DNA of 64,000 nt from Bacteroidia bacterium (lineage in GTDB: Bacteria; Bacteroidota; Bacteroidia; B-17B0; Aurantibacillaceae), in contig JAIOZA010000004.1 in assembly GCA_021740825.1 (NCBI GenBank), positions 1 to 64,000 of the forward strand, given 5' to 3'. The first letter of the stretch is position 1; each line of letters opens with the position of its first letter. This document shows, piece by piece, positions 8,730 through 18,083 of this stretch. The notes below the pieces were generated by a model, which searched no databases, was not told the origin of the DNA, and was given only the letters and a program-made list of their open reading frames with translations. The position numbers and the translations under genes were made by a program.

Positions 8730-9914
8730 ATGGCTACAGATAACTTTCAGGCACATGATTATTATTTAATGGATGAACTATTAAGTGATGAACATAAATT
8801 AATTCGTGATACTGCCCGCGCATGGGTTAAAAAAGAAGTAACTCCAATAGTTGAAGAGGCTTGTCAAACAACAACGTTTCCTAAACAATGGATTAAAGGA
8901 TTAGCAGAAATTGGTGCGTTTGGACCTTATATTCCAGCTGAATATGGAGGGCCGGGTTTAGATCAAATTTCCTATGGATTAATTATGCAAGAATTAGAGC
9001 GTGGCGATAGTGGCTTACGTTCAACAGCTTCAGTTCAAAGTTCATTAGTGATGTATCCAATTTATGCATACGGTAGCGAAGATCAAAAGAAAAAATATTT
9101 ACCAAAATTAGCAACTGGCGATTTAATGGGATGTTTTGGTTTAACAGAACCAGATCATGGTAGTAATCCTAACGGAATGCTTACTAACTTTAAAGATGCT
9201 GGTGACGGAAAAAACGTAATACTAAACGGCGCAAAAATGTGGATTAGTAACTCACCATTTGCTGATATCGCTGTTGTTTGGGGTAAAGATGAAGCTGGAG
9301 AAATTAGAGGAATTATTGTTGAAAGAGGCATGCCTGGCTTTACAACTCCAGAAACTCATGGCAAATGGAGTTTACGCGCAAGCGCTACTGGCGAATTAGT
9401 TTTTGCTAATGTATTAGTACCAAAAGAAAATATTTTACCAAATGTAAAGGGATTGAAAGGCCCTTTAGGCTGTTTAAACTCTGCTCGTTTTGGTATTGCA
9501 TGGGGTGTAATTGGTGCTGCCATGGATTGTTATGACAGCGCTTTACGTTACAGTAAAGAGCGTATTCAATTTGGTAAACCGATTGGTGCATTTCAATTAA
9601 CTCAAAAAAAATTAGCTGAAATGATTACCGAAATTACCAAAGCACAATTATTAACTTGGAGGTTAGGGGTTTTAAAAAACGAAAACCGCGCAACACCTGC
9701 ACAAATTAGTATGGCCAAACGTAACAACGTAAACATGGCTTTACAAATTGCTCGCGAAGCTCGTCAAATACATGGAGGCATGGGCATTACTGGCGAGTAC
9801 CCAATTATGCGTCATATGATGAATTTAGAATCGGTTGTTACATACGAAGGAACTCATGATATTCATTTACTGATAACCGGTATGGATATTACTGGCTTTA
9901 ATGCCTTTTCTTAA
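8730..9914 (+). CDS. gcdH: Acyl-CoA dehydrogenase, glutaryl-CoA dehydrogenase type
   Basis: The 394-residue protein spans the full acyl-CoA dehydrogenase fold. Its motifs follow the glutaryl-CoA dehydrogenase branch: GCFGLTEPDHGSNP near the flavin, WISNSPFADI, SLRASATGE, GCLNSARFGIAWG, and VTYEGTHDIH with the catalytic Glu. That enzyme converts glutaryl-CoA to crotonyl-CoA with FAD during lysine and tryptophan breakdown. The specific substrate is inferred from motif similarity; a general short-chain acyl-CoA dehydrogenase is the alternative. It stands alone between two terminators, with no pathway partners beside it. Confidence 0.85.
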   Translation: MATDNFQAHDYYLMDELLSDEHKLIRDTARAWVKKEVTPIVEEACQTTTFPKQWIKGLAEIGAFGPYIPAEYGGPGLDQISYGLIMQELERGDSGLRSTASVQSSLVMYPIYAYGSEDQKKKYLPKLATGDLMGCFGLTEPDHGSNPNGMLTNFKDAGDGKNVILNGAKMWISNSPFADIAVVWGKDEAGEIRGIIVERGMPGFTTPETHGKWSLRASATGELVFANVLVPKENILPNVKGLKGPLGCLNSARFGIAWGVIGAAMDCYDSALRYSKERIQFGKPIGAFQLTQKKLAEMITEITKAQLLTWRLGVLKNENRATPAQISMAKRNNVNMALQIAREARQIHGGMGITGEYPIMRHMMNLESVVTYEGTHDIHLLITGMDITGFNAFS

Positions 9915-9930
9915 TTTTAATTTCAAATTT

Positions 9931-9972
9931 CTAAACTCCTATTCACCAAAAATGGATAGGAGTTTCTTTTTG
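9931..9972 (+). terminator. Intrinsic terminator
   Basis: A 10-bp stem, AAACTCCTAT (9933-9942) with ATAGGAGTTT (9956-9965), encloses a 13-nt loop and is followed by CTTTTTG. It terminates the acyl-CoA dehydrogenase gene. Confidence 0.8.
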
Positions 9973-10010
9973 TCTAATTTCTCTTTTTTTAACCACAGCA
10001 AAACTAAAAG

Positions 10011-10029
10011 GCGTGTATCTTTGACACGC
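10011..10029 (+). promoter_or_regulatory. -7 promoter box inside a short dyad
   Basis: TATCTTTG at 10016-10023 matches TAnnTTTG and lies 35 bp before the nitroreductase ATG. It is framed by a 6-bp inverted repeat, GCGTGT (10011-10016) and ACACGC (10024-10029). This would let a dimeric regulator cover the box; that use is inference. Confidence 0.55.
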
Positions 10030-10058
10030 AATAATAAATTAATTTCAAACCACACACC

Positions 10059-10691
10059 ATGACCTTATTAGAAAACTTAAACTGGCGTTATGCCACCAAA
10101 AAAATGAATGGAACAGCAGTTCCTCAGGATAAAGTTGATTTTATTTTAGAAGCGGCACGTTTAGCGCCTTCTTCTTCAGGTTTGCAACCTTATGAAATTA
10201 TTGTAATTTCTAATAAAGAATTATTAGAAAAAATAAAACCAGTAGCTAATGGTCAAACTCAAATTACTGATTGTTCTCACCTATTAGTATTTGCAGCTTG
10301 GGACACTTACACTGAAGATCGCATTAACGAGGTATTTAAGCGTCATAGTATTGAGCGCAACATGCCAGAAAGCGTTTCTGATGCTTACAGAATTATGTTA
10401 ATTGGAGCATACCCTAATAGACCGGCAGAAGAAAATTACATACATGCAGCTAAGCAAGCTTACATTTCTTTAGGTATAGCTATGGCCGCCGCCGCCGAAG
10501 TAAAAGTAGACGCAACACCAATGGAAGGTTTTGATTACAAAGCTTTAGATGAATTATTAAATTTAAAAGCAAAAGGATTAAGAACAGCGGTTATTTTACC
10601 TTTGGGATATAGAGATGAAGCTAACGATTGGTTACTGAATTTAAAAAAAGTGCGCACTCCGAAAGAAAAATTTTTTACTGAAATAAAGTAA
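10059..10691 (+). CDS. Nitroreductase family NAD(P)H oxidoreductase
   Basis: The 210-residue protein starts with the family pattern of an N-terminal helix (LENLNWRYATKKM). ARLAPSSSGLQPYEIIVI binds the FMN phosphate, and the ending DEANDWLLNLKKVR completes the fold. This matches NfsB-like flavoproteins, which reduce quinones, nitro compounds or related electron acceptors with NAD(P)H. The physiological substrate cannot be read from sequence. It is a single gene with its own -7 box (10016) and a 116-bp gap before ribBA. The proximity to flavin biosynthesis may be chance. Confidence 0.88.
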   Translation: MTLLENLNWRYATKKMNGTAVPQDKVDFILEAARLAPSSSGLQPYEIIVISNKELLEKIKPVANGQTQITDCSHLLVFAAWDTYTEDRINEVFKRHSIERNMPESVSDAYRIMLIGAYPNRPAEENYIHAAKQAYISLGIAMAAAAEVKVDATPMEGFDYKALDELLNLKAKGLRTAVILPLGYRDEANDWLLNLKKVRTPKEKFFTEIK

Positions 10692-10807
10692 ATTATGATT
10701 ATTAGATGTATACTAATGATGACGGTTTTTCTTTGGAGTTAATTCATAAACTAAAAAGGAAAACTACTGTTCCTATAAATACTATTAAATTCTTAACTTA
10801 GCGCACC

Positions 10808-12013
10808 ATGGAAACAATAAAAGTAAATACAATTGAAGAAGCCATTGCTGATATAAAAGCAGGTAAAGTTATTATTGTAGTTGATGACGAAGACAGAGAG
10901 AATGAAGGTGATTTTTTAACGGCCGCACGTAATGTTACTCCTGAAATTATAAACTTTATGGCTACTCATGGTCGTGGACTAATTTGTGCAGCGGTTACCG
11001 AAGAAAAAGCCCGAGAATTAAAATTAGAGCTAATGGTAACCTCTAATACAGCATTGCACGAAACGGCATTTACTGTTTCAGTTGATTTATTAGGTTATGG
11101 ATGTACTACCGGAATTTCAACATCCGACCGTTCTAAAACTGTAAAAGCTTTAATTGATCCCAACATGAAAGCTTCCGACTTTGGAAGACCTGGACATATA
11201 TTTCCTTTAATAGCAAAAACTGGTGGTGTTTTACGTCGCACCGGGCACACTGAAGCAACCATTGATTTTGCGCGTTTAGCTGGATTTGAACCTTGCGGTG
11301 CTTTAGTAGAAGTATTAAATGAAGACGGAACTATGGCTCGTTTACCCGACTTGGTAAAAGTTGCCAAACAATTTGATTTAAAAATTGTAACCATTAAAGA
11401 TTTGATTAGTTATCGTTTAAGTAAAGAAAGCATCGTGACTCGCCAAGTTGAAGTTGATATGCCAACCCAATGGGGCGATTTTAAATTAGTAGCATATAAA
11501 GTGGATATAAATGGTGAAGAGCACATGGCTTTGGTAAAAGGTGAATGGGCAAAAGACGAAGCCGTTATGGTTAGAGTACACTCTTCGTGTGTTACTGGAG
11601 ACATCTTTGGCTCTTGCAGATGTGATTGTGGCCCACAATTACATAAGGCAATGGAGTTGGTAGAAAAAGAAGGTAAAGGCGTCATTGTGTACATGAATCA
11701 AGAAGGTAGAGGTATTGGCTTATTAAATAAGTTAAAGGCTTATAAATTACAAGAGCAAGGCAGAGATACGGTTGAAGCTAACTTAGAGTTAGGTTTTAAA
11801 ATGGACGAACGAGATTATGGTGTTGGCGCGCAAATTATCAGAGATTTAGGAATTAGAAAAATGAAATTAATTACCAATAATCCTGTGAAACGTGTTGGCT
11901 TAATTGGTTATGGTTTGGAGGTTGTTGAGAATATTCCCATCATCATTCAATCCAATCCGCATAACGAAAAGTATATGCAGACCAAGAAAGATAAAATGGG
12001 ACATAGTTTTTAA
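10808..12013 (+). CDS. ribBA: Bifunctional DHBP synthase / GTP cyclohydrolase II
   Basis: The 401-residue protein is a full-length fusion. Residues 1-205 are RibB ([37 protein letters not shown]), which makes 3,4-dihydroxy-2-butanone 4-phosphate from ribulose 5-phosphate. Residues 206-401 are RibA ([13 protein letters not shown] and CRCDCG with the three zinc cysteines, then NQEGRGIG), which opens GTP. Together they supply both precursors of riboflavin. No FMN riboswitch motif was seen in the 116 bp upstream, and no other rib gene is nearby. Confidence 0.97.
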   Translation: METIKVNTIEEAIADIKAGKVIIVVDDEDRENEGDFLTAARNVTPEIINFMATHGRGLICAAVTEEKARELKLELMVTSNTALHETAFTVSVDLLGYGCTTGISTSDRSKTVKALIDPNMKASDFGRPGHIFPLIAKTGGVLRRTGHTEATIDFARLAGFEPCGALVEVLNEDGTMARLPDLVKVAKQFDLKIVTIKDLISYRLSKESIVTRQVEVDMPTQWGDFKLVAYKVDINGEEHMALVKGEWAKDEAVMVRVHSSCVTGDIFGSCRCDCGPQLHKAMELVEKEGKGVIVYMNQEGRGIGLLNKLKAYKLQEQGRDTVEANLELGFKMDERDYGVGAQIIRDLGIRKMKLITNNPVKRVGLIGYGLEVVENIPIIIQSNPHNEKYMQTKKDKMGHSF

Positions 12014-12087
12014 TTTTTTTATTCATTCTGAACTTGTTTCAGCATCTCAATTATTTTTACTACCTTAATTATTACTAATCGTAATGC

Positions 12088-13674
12088 ATGAAGAGACTTT
12101 TACTTTTCTTTTATTTCATATACATCTATTCTTCTAGCTTTTTAAAAGCACAGCAGGTATATCCATATCTCAATGCATCTACCGGGAATGAAGGCCAATA
12201 TGTTATCGATGCTGATACAAATATCTATATGTATCAAGGCAATCAGCTTGAAAAGCTGGATAAAAATTTCAATCCTATTTGGGTTAAAACATATGATGGT
12301 CTGGAGTTTTATAGTTTGTTATTATCCAAAACCGGTAGCTTATTCTTTATTGCAAAAGACTTAGTAAGCTATACAGGCACGAATAGTAATCCCAACACCA
12401 AATATGTTGGAAAAATAGATAATAACGGAAATACTGTTTGGACAAATATAGTTGACCATCCGTCGTTTTCGGATATTTACATCAGACAATTACTACTAGA
12501 CAGAAATAATAATTTAATGCTTTCAGGAGAAGCAGTCGATTTTAATTCTCCCTCTGCACTTTTGATAAAACTGGATACTTTGGGCAATATGATATTCTTT
12601 AAACATTTTGCCAAGCTATTCGCATTTAGTCATGTTACCATTTTAAATGATTCCTCAGGGTATTATAAATGTATTTATACAGATCATGGATTCGAACATG
12701 ATAATGTGTCCACTTTTACATATACCGAAGCGGGTGATTCGATCTTTGCGCAATCAATCATTAATGAGTATCCGCAACATTACTATATAACTGCTTCAAA
12801 CTACTATAAATCCAAAAACGATTCAGATGTTTTTTATTCAATCACTGAACATTCCTATCAAGGCAGTGGCTTGCAGCGTTATATAACTGTAAGGAAATAT
12901 AAAAAAAATTCCATTGTATGTAACAAAAAATTTCCTTCTTTTTACGGATCTAACTTTTTAATTAATAGTTTTGATGAAGACGACAACAAAAATGTAATTT
13001 TTACAATGTCACCAAAATATGGACCGGGAAATAACCATACAGGATTTTATAACATGTGTTTTAAATTCGATTCTACAGGTGTTTTTAGCGGACAATACAA
13101 AACACTCTTTTCATATAACTGGTGGCCGCCATCATCACAGCCCGAATCTGCTAAACTGCATTTCTTAAATAACAACACCTATTTCTATGACTTAATCGCA
13201 CCTAACTTTCCTTCAAACCCTCTATCTGTTACTTTTTTAGATTCATCATTAAGTACAAACTGCACTACCTCCACAGTAAATTCAATGATGACTTCGTTTA
13301 ATGGGCCTATCGGAAACACTTTAAGGTATCTGACAACTAACGATACGCCGCCTTATACATTGATAAGTAATAATCCAACGGTTAATACAGTAACTAATTT
13401 CACAATAAATACAAATTATTGTTTAGCCTTAAATATCAAAGAGTCGGATAAAAATAGTGTATTGGAAATTTATCCTAACCCTGCAAATAACTCATTAAAC
13501 ATTAATTCAAATTATAGAATTATTAAATCAACCGTTTATGACGTAACAGTGAGAACAGTATTATCGAGCGACGACAAAACATCGATTGATGTCTCTAAAT
13601 TAAATTCCGGTCTTTATTTTATTAAAATAAAAACAGATCAGGGAGAGTTTAGCAGGAAATTTATTAAGGAATAA
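12088..13674 (+). CDS. T9SS type A sorting domain protein
   Basis: The 528-residue protein has a signal peptide (LLLFFYFIYIYSSSFLKAQ) and a C-terminal T9SS type A domain (LEIYPNPANNSLN to FSRKFIKE). The body has repeated strands of the type VGKIDNNGNTVWTN and LIKLDTLGNMIFF, which resemble the beta-propeller-like repeats of secreted Bacteroidota surface proteins. No enzyme motif is visible. It ends 17 bp before the truB start, and the truB promoter sits in that gap. Confidence 0.85.
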   Translation: MKRLLLFFYFIYIYSSSFLKAQQVYPYLNASTGNEGQYVIDADTNIYMYQGNQLEKLDKNFNPIWVKTYDGLEFYSLLLSKTGSLFFIAKDLVSYTGTNSNPNTKYVGKIDNNGNTVWTNIVDHPSFSDIYIRQLLLDRNNNLMLSGEAVDFNSPSALLIKLDTLGNMIFFKHFAKLFAFSHVTILNDSSGYYKCIYTDHGFEHDNVSTFTYTEAGDSIFAQSIINEYPQHYYITASNYYKSKNDSDVFYSITEHSYQGSGLQRYITVRKYKKNSIVCNKKFPSFYGSNFLINSFDEDDNKNVIFTMSPKYGPGNNHTGFYNMCFKFDSTGVFSGQYKTLFSYNWWPPSSQPESAKLHFLNNNTYFYDLIAPNFPSNPLSVTFLDSSLSTNCTTSTVNSMMTSFNGPIGNTLRYLTTNDTPPYTLISNNPTVNTVTNFTINTNYCLALNIKESDKNSVLEIYPNPANNSLNINSNYRIIKSTVYDVTVRTVLSSDDKTSIDVSKLNSGLYFIKIKTDQGEFSRKFIKE

Positions 13675-13678
13675 AACT

Positions 13679-13686
13679 TATCTTTG
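13679..13686 (+). promoter_or_regulatory. -7 promoter box of truB, very near the start codon
   Basis: TATCTTTG is an exact TAnnTTTG match ending 5 bp before the truB ATG at 13692. With a usual start-site distance the transcript would begin at or next to the ATG, so it may be leaderless. This is inference. Confidence 0.5.
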
Positions 13687-13691
13687 CCGCC

Positions 13692-14396
13692 ATGACAACT
13701 GATTACCGCAGCGGCGAATTACTTTTAATTAATAAACCATATGCATGGTCGTCGTTTCAGGCTGTCAATAAGCTAAAGCATGCTTTAAAAAAACATCCTT
13801 CTTTATTATTAGATGACAAACTAGTTCATTTAAAAATTGGACATGCCGGAACTTTAGATCCATTAGCAACAGGTTTACTAATTATTTGTACAGGAAAAAA
13901 AACCAAAGAAATTTCTTCTTTTCAAGATTTACCTAAAGAATATACAGGTGCTTTTTTTATCGGTGCCACCACTCCTTGTTATGATAAAGAAAAAGAAGTT
14001 GATCTTGTTTACCCTACAGATCATATTACCGAAAAACTTATTTACGAAACTGCAAAATCATTTATAGGCAAGCAAGAACAAGTGCCGCCAATGTTTAGTG
14101 CTGTAAAAGTTGATGGTAAACGTTTATATAAATTAGCACGTGTTGGCGAAGAAATAGAGTTGAAAGCTCGCCCCATTGAAATATTAGAATTTGAAATAAC
14201 GAGCTGCAAGTTGCCACTTGTTGAATTTAGAATTACTTGCACCAAAGGGACCTATATTAGAAGCATTGCGCGTGATTTTGGTTTAGCATTAAACAGTGGA
14301 GCTTATTTAGATGCTCTTTGCAGAACTAAAATTGGCCATTTTTCTATTAAAGATGCTAAAACACCCGAAGAATTTATCACTGAAAACCCTTACTAA
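13692..14396 (+). CDS. truB: tRNA pseudouridine(55) synthase
   Basis: The 234-residue protein carries the TruB motif GHAGTLDPLATG, with catalytic Asp at residue 56, and KEYTGAFFIGATTPCYDKE. VPPMFSAVKVDGKRLYKLAR and CTKGTYIRSIARDFG complete the set. The enzyme makes pseudouridine 55 in the T-loop of tRNAs. It is short relative to E. coli TruB (314 residues) because it lacks the C-terminal PUA extension, which is common in Bacteroidota. The next gene begins 39 bp downstream and may be co-transcribed. Confidence 0.95.
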   Translation: MTTDYRSGELLLINKPYAWSSFQAVNKLKHALKKHPSLLLDDKLVHLKIGHAGTLDPLATGLLIICTGKKTKEISSFQDLPKEYTGAFFIGATTPCYDKEKEVDLVYPTDHITEKLIYETAKSFIGKQEQVPPMFSAVKVDGKRLYKLARVGEEIELKARPIEILEFEITSCKLPLVEFRITCTKGTYIRSIARDFGLALNSGAYLDALCRTKIGHFSIKDAKTPEEFITENPY

Positions 14397-14435
14397 AACC
14401 GTTAATCCGCACACCTCTAATTTACACGTTGTATT

Positions 14436-14918
14436 TTGGATATTGAAAAACATAATCAAAAAGCGTCTACTCTTAAGAAAGAGAACAGGATTTTTTTTGA
14501 CAAACTCAAGCGGACCAAACCAAAAAATTTAGATAACCAATTTCATACTTTACACGATGACGTGTTTGAAGAAATTGATTGTTTAAGCTGCGCTAACTGT
14601 TGTAAAACAACCTCACCCATTTTTTATAACAGAGATATTGAACGTTTAGCAAAAAATCTTCGCATAAAACCCGGCGAATTTATTGAAAAGTATTTACGCG
14701 TTGATGAAGACAAGGATTTTGTTTTAAGAGAAGCTCCTTGTCCGTTTTTAGATAATGATAATTATTGCTCTGTTTACGAAGCAAGGCCAAATGCCTGCAG
14801 AGAATATCCGCATACCGATAGAAAACGCATGGAACAAATTTTAGATTTAACTTACAGAAATACATTTGTTTGTCCGGCTGTATTAGAAATAACAGAGCGG
14901 CTAAAGAAACTAATTTGA
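14436..14918 (+). CDS. YkgJ-like cysteine-cluster protein
   Basis: The 160-residue protein starts at TTG (14436). It has the cysteine cluster CLSCANCC near residue 50 and further Cys residues in CPFLDNDNYCSVYEARPNACREYP. This is the zinc/iron-chelating domain of the YkgJ (UPF0153) family. The cysteines are thought to hold a metal or Fe-S cluster, and no reaction is established. There is no signal peptide. It lies directly downstream of truB on the same strand. Confidence 0.82.
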   Translation: MDIEKHNQKASTLKKENRIFFDKLKRTKPKNLDNQFHTLHDDVFEEIDCLSCANCCKTTSPIFYNRDIERLAKNLRIKPGEFIEKYLRVDEDKDFVLREAPCPFLDNDNYCSVYEARPNACREYPHTDRKRMEQILDLTYRNTFVCPAVLEITERLKKLI

Positions 14919-14968
14919 ATAAATTGCCTGTTCGGGTGATTTTTTATTTCAAAAAATCGTATCGAGAA

Positions 14969-15034
14969 CTTTCTGTCAAAAACGCTACTCGATATACATT
15001 TTCAAAAAACAAAAAATGCTACTCGAAGTGACTT
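14969..15034. repeat. Degraded interspersed repeat (GCTACTCGA copies)
   Basis: The gap holds two copies of GCTACTCGA in A-rich context (about 14984-14992 and 15018-15026), plus GTATCGAGAA upstream and TCGAAGTGAC at the right end. Read on the minus strand it begins GTCACTTCGAGTAGC, which resembles the short interspersed repeats common between Bacteroidota genes. It is probably a decayed copy. Confidence 0.45.
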
Positions 15035-15052
15035 AAAATTAAGTTAGATTTT

Positions 15053-15466
15053 TTACAAACGCTTCACCTTATATTTGTCTGCCATTTTTTGTAATTGCTC
15101 TTCGCTTACACCATGTGTATTTTGTTTGCCATGATAATTTTCAACAGTTAAAACAAATAATTCATAATTAAATTCAGCTGCTAATTTAAAGTACGGCTCT
15201 AACTCCCACTCCATCGTAAAGGTATTGTGTACAAAAATCTTGGTGCTATTTTGTTGGATAGCTTCTTTCGTAAGTTCTTCGCATTGCTTATAAGCTAAAT
15301 GATTGTTCTTAAAATTAAATAAATATTCTCCAGTAACTTTGTTGGTAAAAAAATCATCAACCGAAAAAATTGGATAGGTATTATTCTCTGATAACACTTT
15401 AGCTAAAGTAGTTTTACCGCTTCCGGGCAAGCCACGTAAAAGAATTAGAGCGTTTTTTGGCGACAT
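15053..15466 (-). CDS. Small P-loop ATPase/kinase-like protein
   Basis: The 137-residue protein has a Walker A motif in LLRGLPGSGKTTLAK at about residues 8-22. SVDDFF follows, then a Walker-B-like hydrophobic strand (KIFVHNTF), and the protein ends KVKRL. It matches the short AAA_33 family of nucleotide or polynucleotide kinase-like ATPases (NEDD4-binding protein 2-like). The substrate is unknown. A zeta-toxin role was considered, but there is no antitoxin partner. It stands alone downstream of the TonB receptor terminator. Confidence 0.75.
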   Translation of the reverse strand: MSPKNALILLRGLPGSGKTTLAKVLSENNTYPIFSVDDFFTNKVTGEYLFNFKNNHLAYKQCEELTKEAIQQNSTKIFVHNTFTMEWELEPYFKLAAEFNYELFVLTVENYHGKQNTHGVSEEQLQKMADKYKVKRL

Positions 15467-15512
15467 GTTTTATAATACAAAATAAAAATCATGATAAAGA
15501 TAAAGTAAAGTT

Positions 15513-15549
15513 TTAAAAAATGCCTTTCTAAAAAGAAAGACATTTTTTT
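15513..15549 (-). terminator. Intrinsic terminator of the TonB receptor gene
   Basis: The stem 15515-15529 with 15534-15548 (one mismatch) has a 4-nt loop. It is flanked by A-runs and T-runs, so it can end minus-strand transcription 13 bp after the receptor stop codon. Confidence 0.8.
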
Positions 15550-15561
15550 ACAAAACAGAAA

Positions 15562-17982
15562 TTATATTTTATAACGCAAACTCACAATGACGTTTCTCCC
15601 TGAAGCATTGATTCCACTAGCAAATACTCTGTAACGATTGTCGGTTATGTTTTCGCAAGCGACGTTTAATCGCAAACTTTTTGTAAGGTTAATTCCCATT
15701 CGGACATTTAATGTAAACCATCCGGGCATATAGCCCTTTATTTTATCTGCAGAATAAACGGCATTATCTTCTCCACTTAGACTATAGTCATTTGCTGTTT
15801 TTTTGCCATTATATCGCACAAAAAACTCAACATCAATGTTTTTTGCTTTATAGATTATACTTGTTTGTCCGAATATTGGAGCTATATGATCCAATGGCAA
15901 AACCGTGTCGTTTTGAGAATCAATATAACGGCCATAAGTATAATTTAATACACTTTTAAATGATACACTTGAATTAAAATCAAATTGAACCCCGCCGGTT
16001 AATCCATAAATATAAGCTTTGTCTACATTTTGAGTAGCCTGCACTTTACTTTTTGTTCCGTTATAAATTGCAGAATCACTTCCATTTAATTTAAAATCTT
16101 TAACTACTAATACATTAGTTAAGTTTGTATAATAGCCAGCAATATCAAATTTATATCGACCATTAATTACCTTACTTAAATTTAATTCGAAATTATAAGT
16201 ATACTCTGGTTTTAAAGTTGGATTGGGAACAATAACCGTGTTTCCAGAACTTTCAAAAACTTTGCTCATATCATCCACGTTTGGGGAACGAAATCCAGTG
16301 CTGGTTAACATACTCACTTTATAGTCATTTTCTGATTTCCATGTAAATCCTAAATTTCCTGTAAGAGCCTGATTGTTTTGCTTAGCTGTTGCAAATGGGA
16401 ATTTAAAAAAAGTGGTATCTTTAAAATTACAAGTTAAACTTGTATTTGTAAAACGTAAACCATCGGTAATAATAAAGTTTTTATTCACTTCCCAAGAATG
16501 AGACAGATAAACCGCAGCGGTTGACATTTTGCTTCCTCCATCCGCATACCTAGTATCGGCAGGCGTTTCTACATTAGTTACAATATCTTTAAAGTTTGCT
16601 GTAGATTTAACATCGTTACTTGTGATTTCTAAACCATAACGTAGCTCGTGCTGCTCTTTTATTTGTTTATACACATCCACGTTAACAGATAAAACAGCTA
16701 CATCTTCATTTTGAGTTTTTTGATTAGTGTTTTGAAATCGACGAGTTATGCGTTCTTGATCAATTTTTTGATAAGCCAAAATCACCTTCATATTATCAGA
16801 GATAACCGTTTTGCCGTCAAAATTTAGTGTATAAGCCGCTAATACTCGTTTTTGAGGCCCATACCCGTTTTCTGCAAACTTAAATTTACCTCCCAAATAA
16901 TCACCCGCTAATCTATCATACCTTGGAAGAAATGAAGAGGTGCTATATTGAAAATTTAAATTATGAGTTATATGCTTACCAGTTTTAATATTGAACCGTT
17001 GCATCACATCAACCTGCTTATAAGCACTTCCTTTTTGTAAATTATTGTTTGTATTAATGAGCATGGTATCATGATTATTAATTCGTTCCACATAATAATT
17101 TCTATCCCAAGTATTTGTATACCCTGTCAACTTCGTTGAACCACTCATCACATCTCCAAAGTCTGAAAAAGTAACATTAGTAAGCGACGCAAATTTTTTT
17201 CCGCCTAAATTAAAATCCAAGTGTCCCGTTTTTTCTTGCGCAGCAGAGGCATAACGCACCATGCCATTTGCTTTCACAAGCATTTTCTCATCGGAACTAA
17301 ACTGTGCGTTTTTAGTATAAAAGTGCATAACACCTCCTAATGCATCGCTGCCATAAATTGTTGACGATGGCCCAAAAACAACTTCGGTTCTATCCAACAT
17401 GTTTGGGTCAAGAGTCATAACATCTTGCAAATGTCCACCTCTATAGATAGCGTTATTCATACGCACACCATCAACCACTAATAAAACTTTATTTGCTTCA
17501 AAACCTCTTAAACTTGGACTTCCGCCACCCGCCTGACTTTTTTGAAGAAACACTTGTCCGGTATTTTGTAATAAATCTCCGCTAGTTGCAGGATTAGAAA
17601 ACTCAATGTCCTTTTGCTTAATAATTTCCAGTTGATATGGGACATCCATTTTAGATTCCGCTTTACGGTTTGCCGAAAAAACAATTTCATCTAAGTTTAC
17701 CGACTTTGCTGCTAAATCAATTGAAAGATCAACAACTTCAGTTCCTACCCATATTTTTCTTGTAGCATATCCATACTGAAAAACAAACACAGAATCTCCT
17801 TTTAATAGCCTAGAAATATCTGCCGTTCCTTTAATGGTTGTTTTAACCTGCATATTGTTTTTATCTTGTATAACAACATTTTCTAAAGGTTCGCGTGTGG
17901 ACTTGTCGCGTACAATTATTGTTTGAGCATAGCTTGAAATTGATAGCGCAATCAATAAAATAAGTAATTTAATTTTTTGCAT
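15562..17982 (-). CDS. TonB-dependent outer membrane receptor
   Basis: The 806-residue protein has a signal peptide (LLILLIALSISSYAQ) and a short carboxypeptidase-D-like N-terminal domain (about residues 20-95). A plug domain follows (SPSLRGFEANKVLLVVDGVR, VVFGPSSTIYGSDALGGV), then a 22-strand-type barrel ending VSLRYKI. The plug motifs resemble the hemoglobin/heme receptor branch, but no FRAP/NPNL motif was noted, so heme is only a suggestion. The partner gene at 18084 lies just upstream on the same strand, as is common for such pairs. Confidence 0.9.
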   Translation of the reverse strand: MQKIKLLILLIALSISSYAQTIIVRDKSTREPLENVVIQDKNNMQVKTTIKGTADISRLLKGDSVFVFQYGYATRKIWVGTEVVDLSIDLAAKSVNLDEIVFSANRKAESKMDVPYQLEIIKQKDIEFSNPATSGDLLQNTGQVFLQKSQAGGGSPSLRGFEANKVLLVVDGVRMNNAIYRGGHLQDVMTLDPNMLDRTEVVFGPSSTIYGSDALGGVMHFYTKNAQFSSDEKMLVKANGMVRYASAAQEKTGHLDFNLGGKKFASLTNVTFSDFGDVMSGSTKLTGYTNTWDRNYYVERINNHDTMLINTNNNLQKGSAYKQVDVMQRFNIKTGKHITHNLNFQYSTSSFLPRYDRLAGDYLGGKFKFAENGYGPQKRVLAAYTLNFDGKTVISDNMKVILAYQKIDQERITRRFQNTNQKTQNEDVAVLSVNVDVYKQIKEQHELRYGLEITSNDVKSTANFKDIVTNVETPADTRYADGGSKMSTAAVYLSHSWEVNKNFIITDGLRFTNTSLTCNFKDTTFFKFPFATAKQNNQALTGNLGFTWKSENDYKVSMLTSTGFRSPNVDDMSKVFESSGNTVIVPNPTLKPEYTYNFELNLSKVINGRYKFDIAGYYTNLTNVLVVKDFKLNGSDSAIYNGTKSKVQATQNVDKAYIYGLTGGVQFDFNSSVSFKSVLNYTYGRYIDSQNDTVLPLDHIAPIFGQTSIIYKAKNIDVEFFVRYNGKKTANDYSLSGEDNAVYSADKIKGYMPGWFTLNVRMGINLTKSLRLNVACENITDNRYRVFASGINASGRNVIVSLRYKI

Positions 17983-18007
17983 AATTTAATTTTAAAATCA
18001 CTATGGC

Positions 18008-18040
18008 AACAGTCTATAATTTAAATTATAGGCTGCTGTT
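18008..18040. repeat. AT-rich palindrome upstream of the TonB receptor
   Basis: A perfect 18-bp palindrome at 18014-18031 (halves CTATAATTT/AAATTATAG) is flanked by AACAG (18008) and CTGTT (18036). It lies between the small minus-strand gene and the receptor gene, 26 bp or more before the receptor start. It could be an operator, for instance for an iron or metal regulator, or a leader hairpin. No T-run follows, so it is not a clear terminator. Confidence 0.5.
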
Positions 18041-18083
18041 TAATTAATAAGAACTTTGCTCACGTTAGAACAAAATAAAATAA

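Noticed and set aside
10692-10807. FMN riboswitch before ribBA
   Set aside because: No AGGGCAGGG-type conserved core was found in the 116-bp gap.
14142-14147. CACGTG in truB as a sixth parS
   Set aside because: Flanks lack the GTTnC/GnAAC arms, so it is only the shared hexamer.
15053-15466. Zeta-type toxin
   Set aside because: The P-loop fits, but there is no adjacent antitoxin and the protein is short, so a general kinase-like ATPase is safer.
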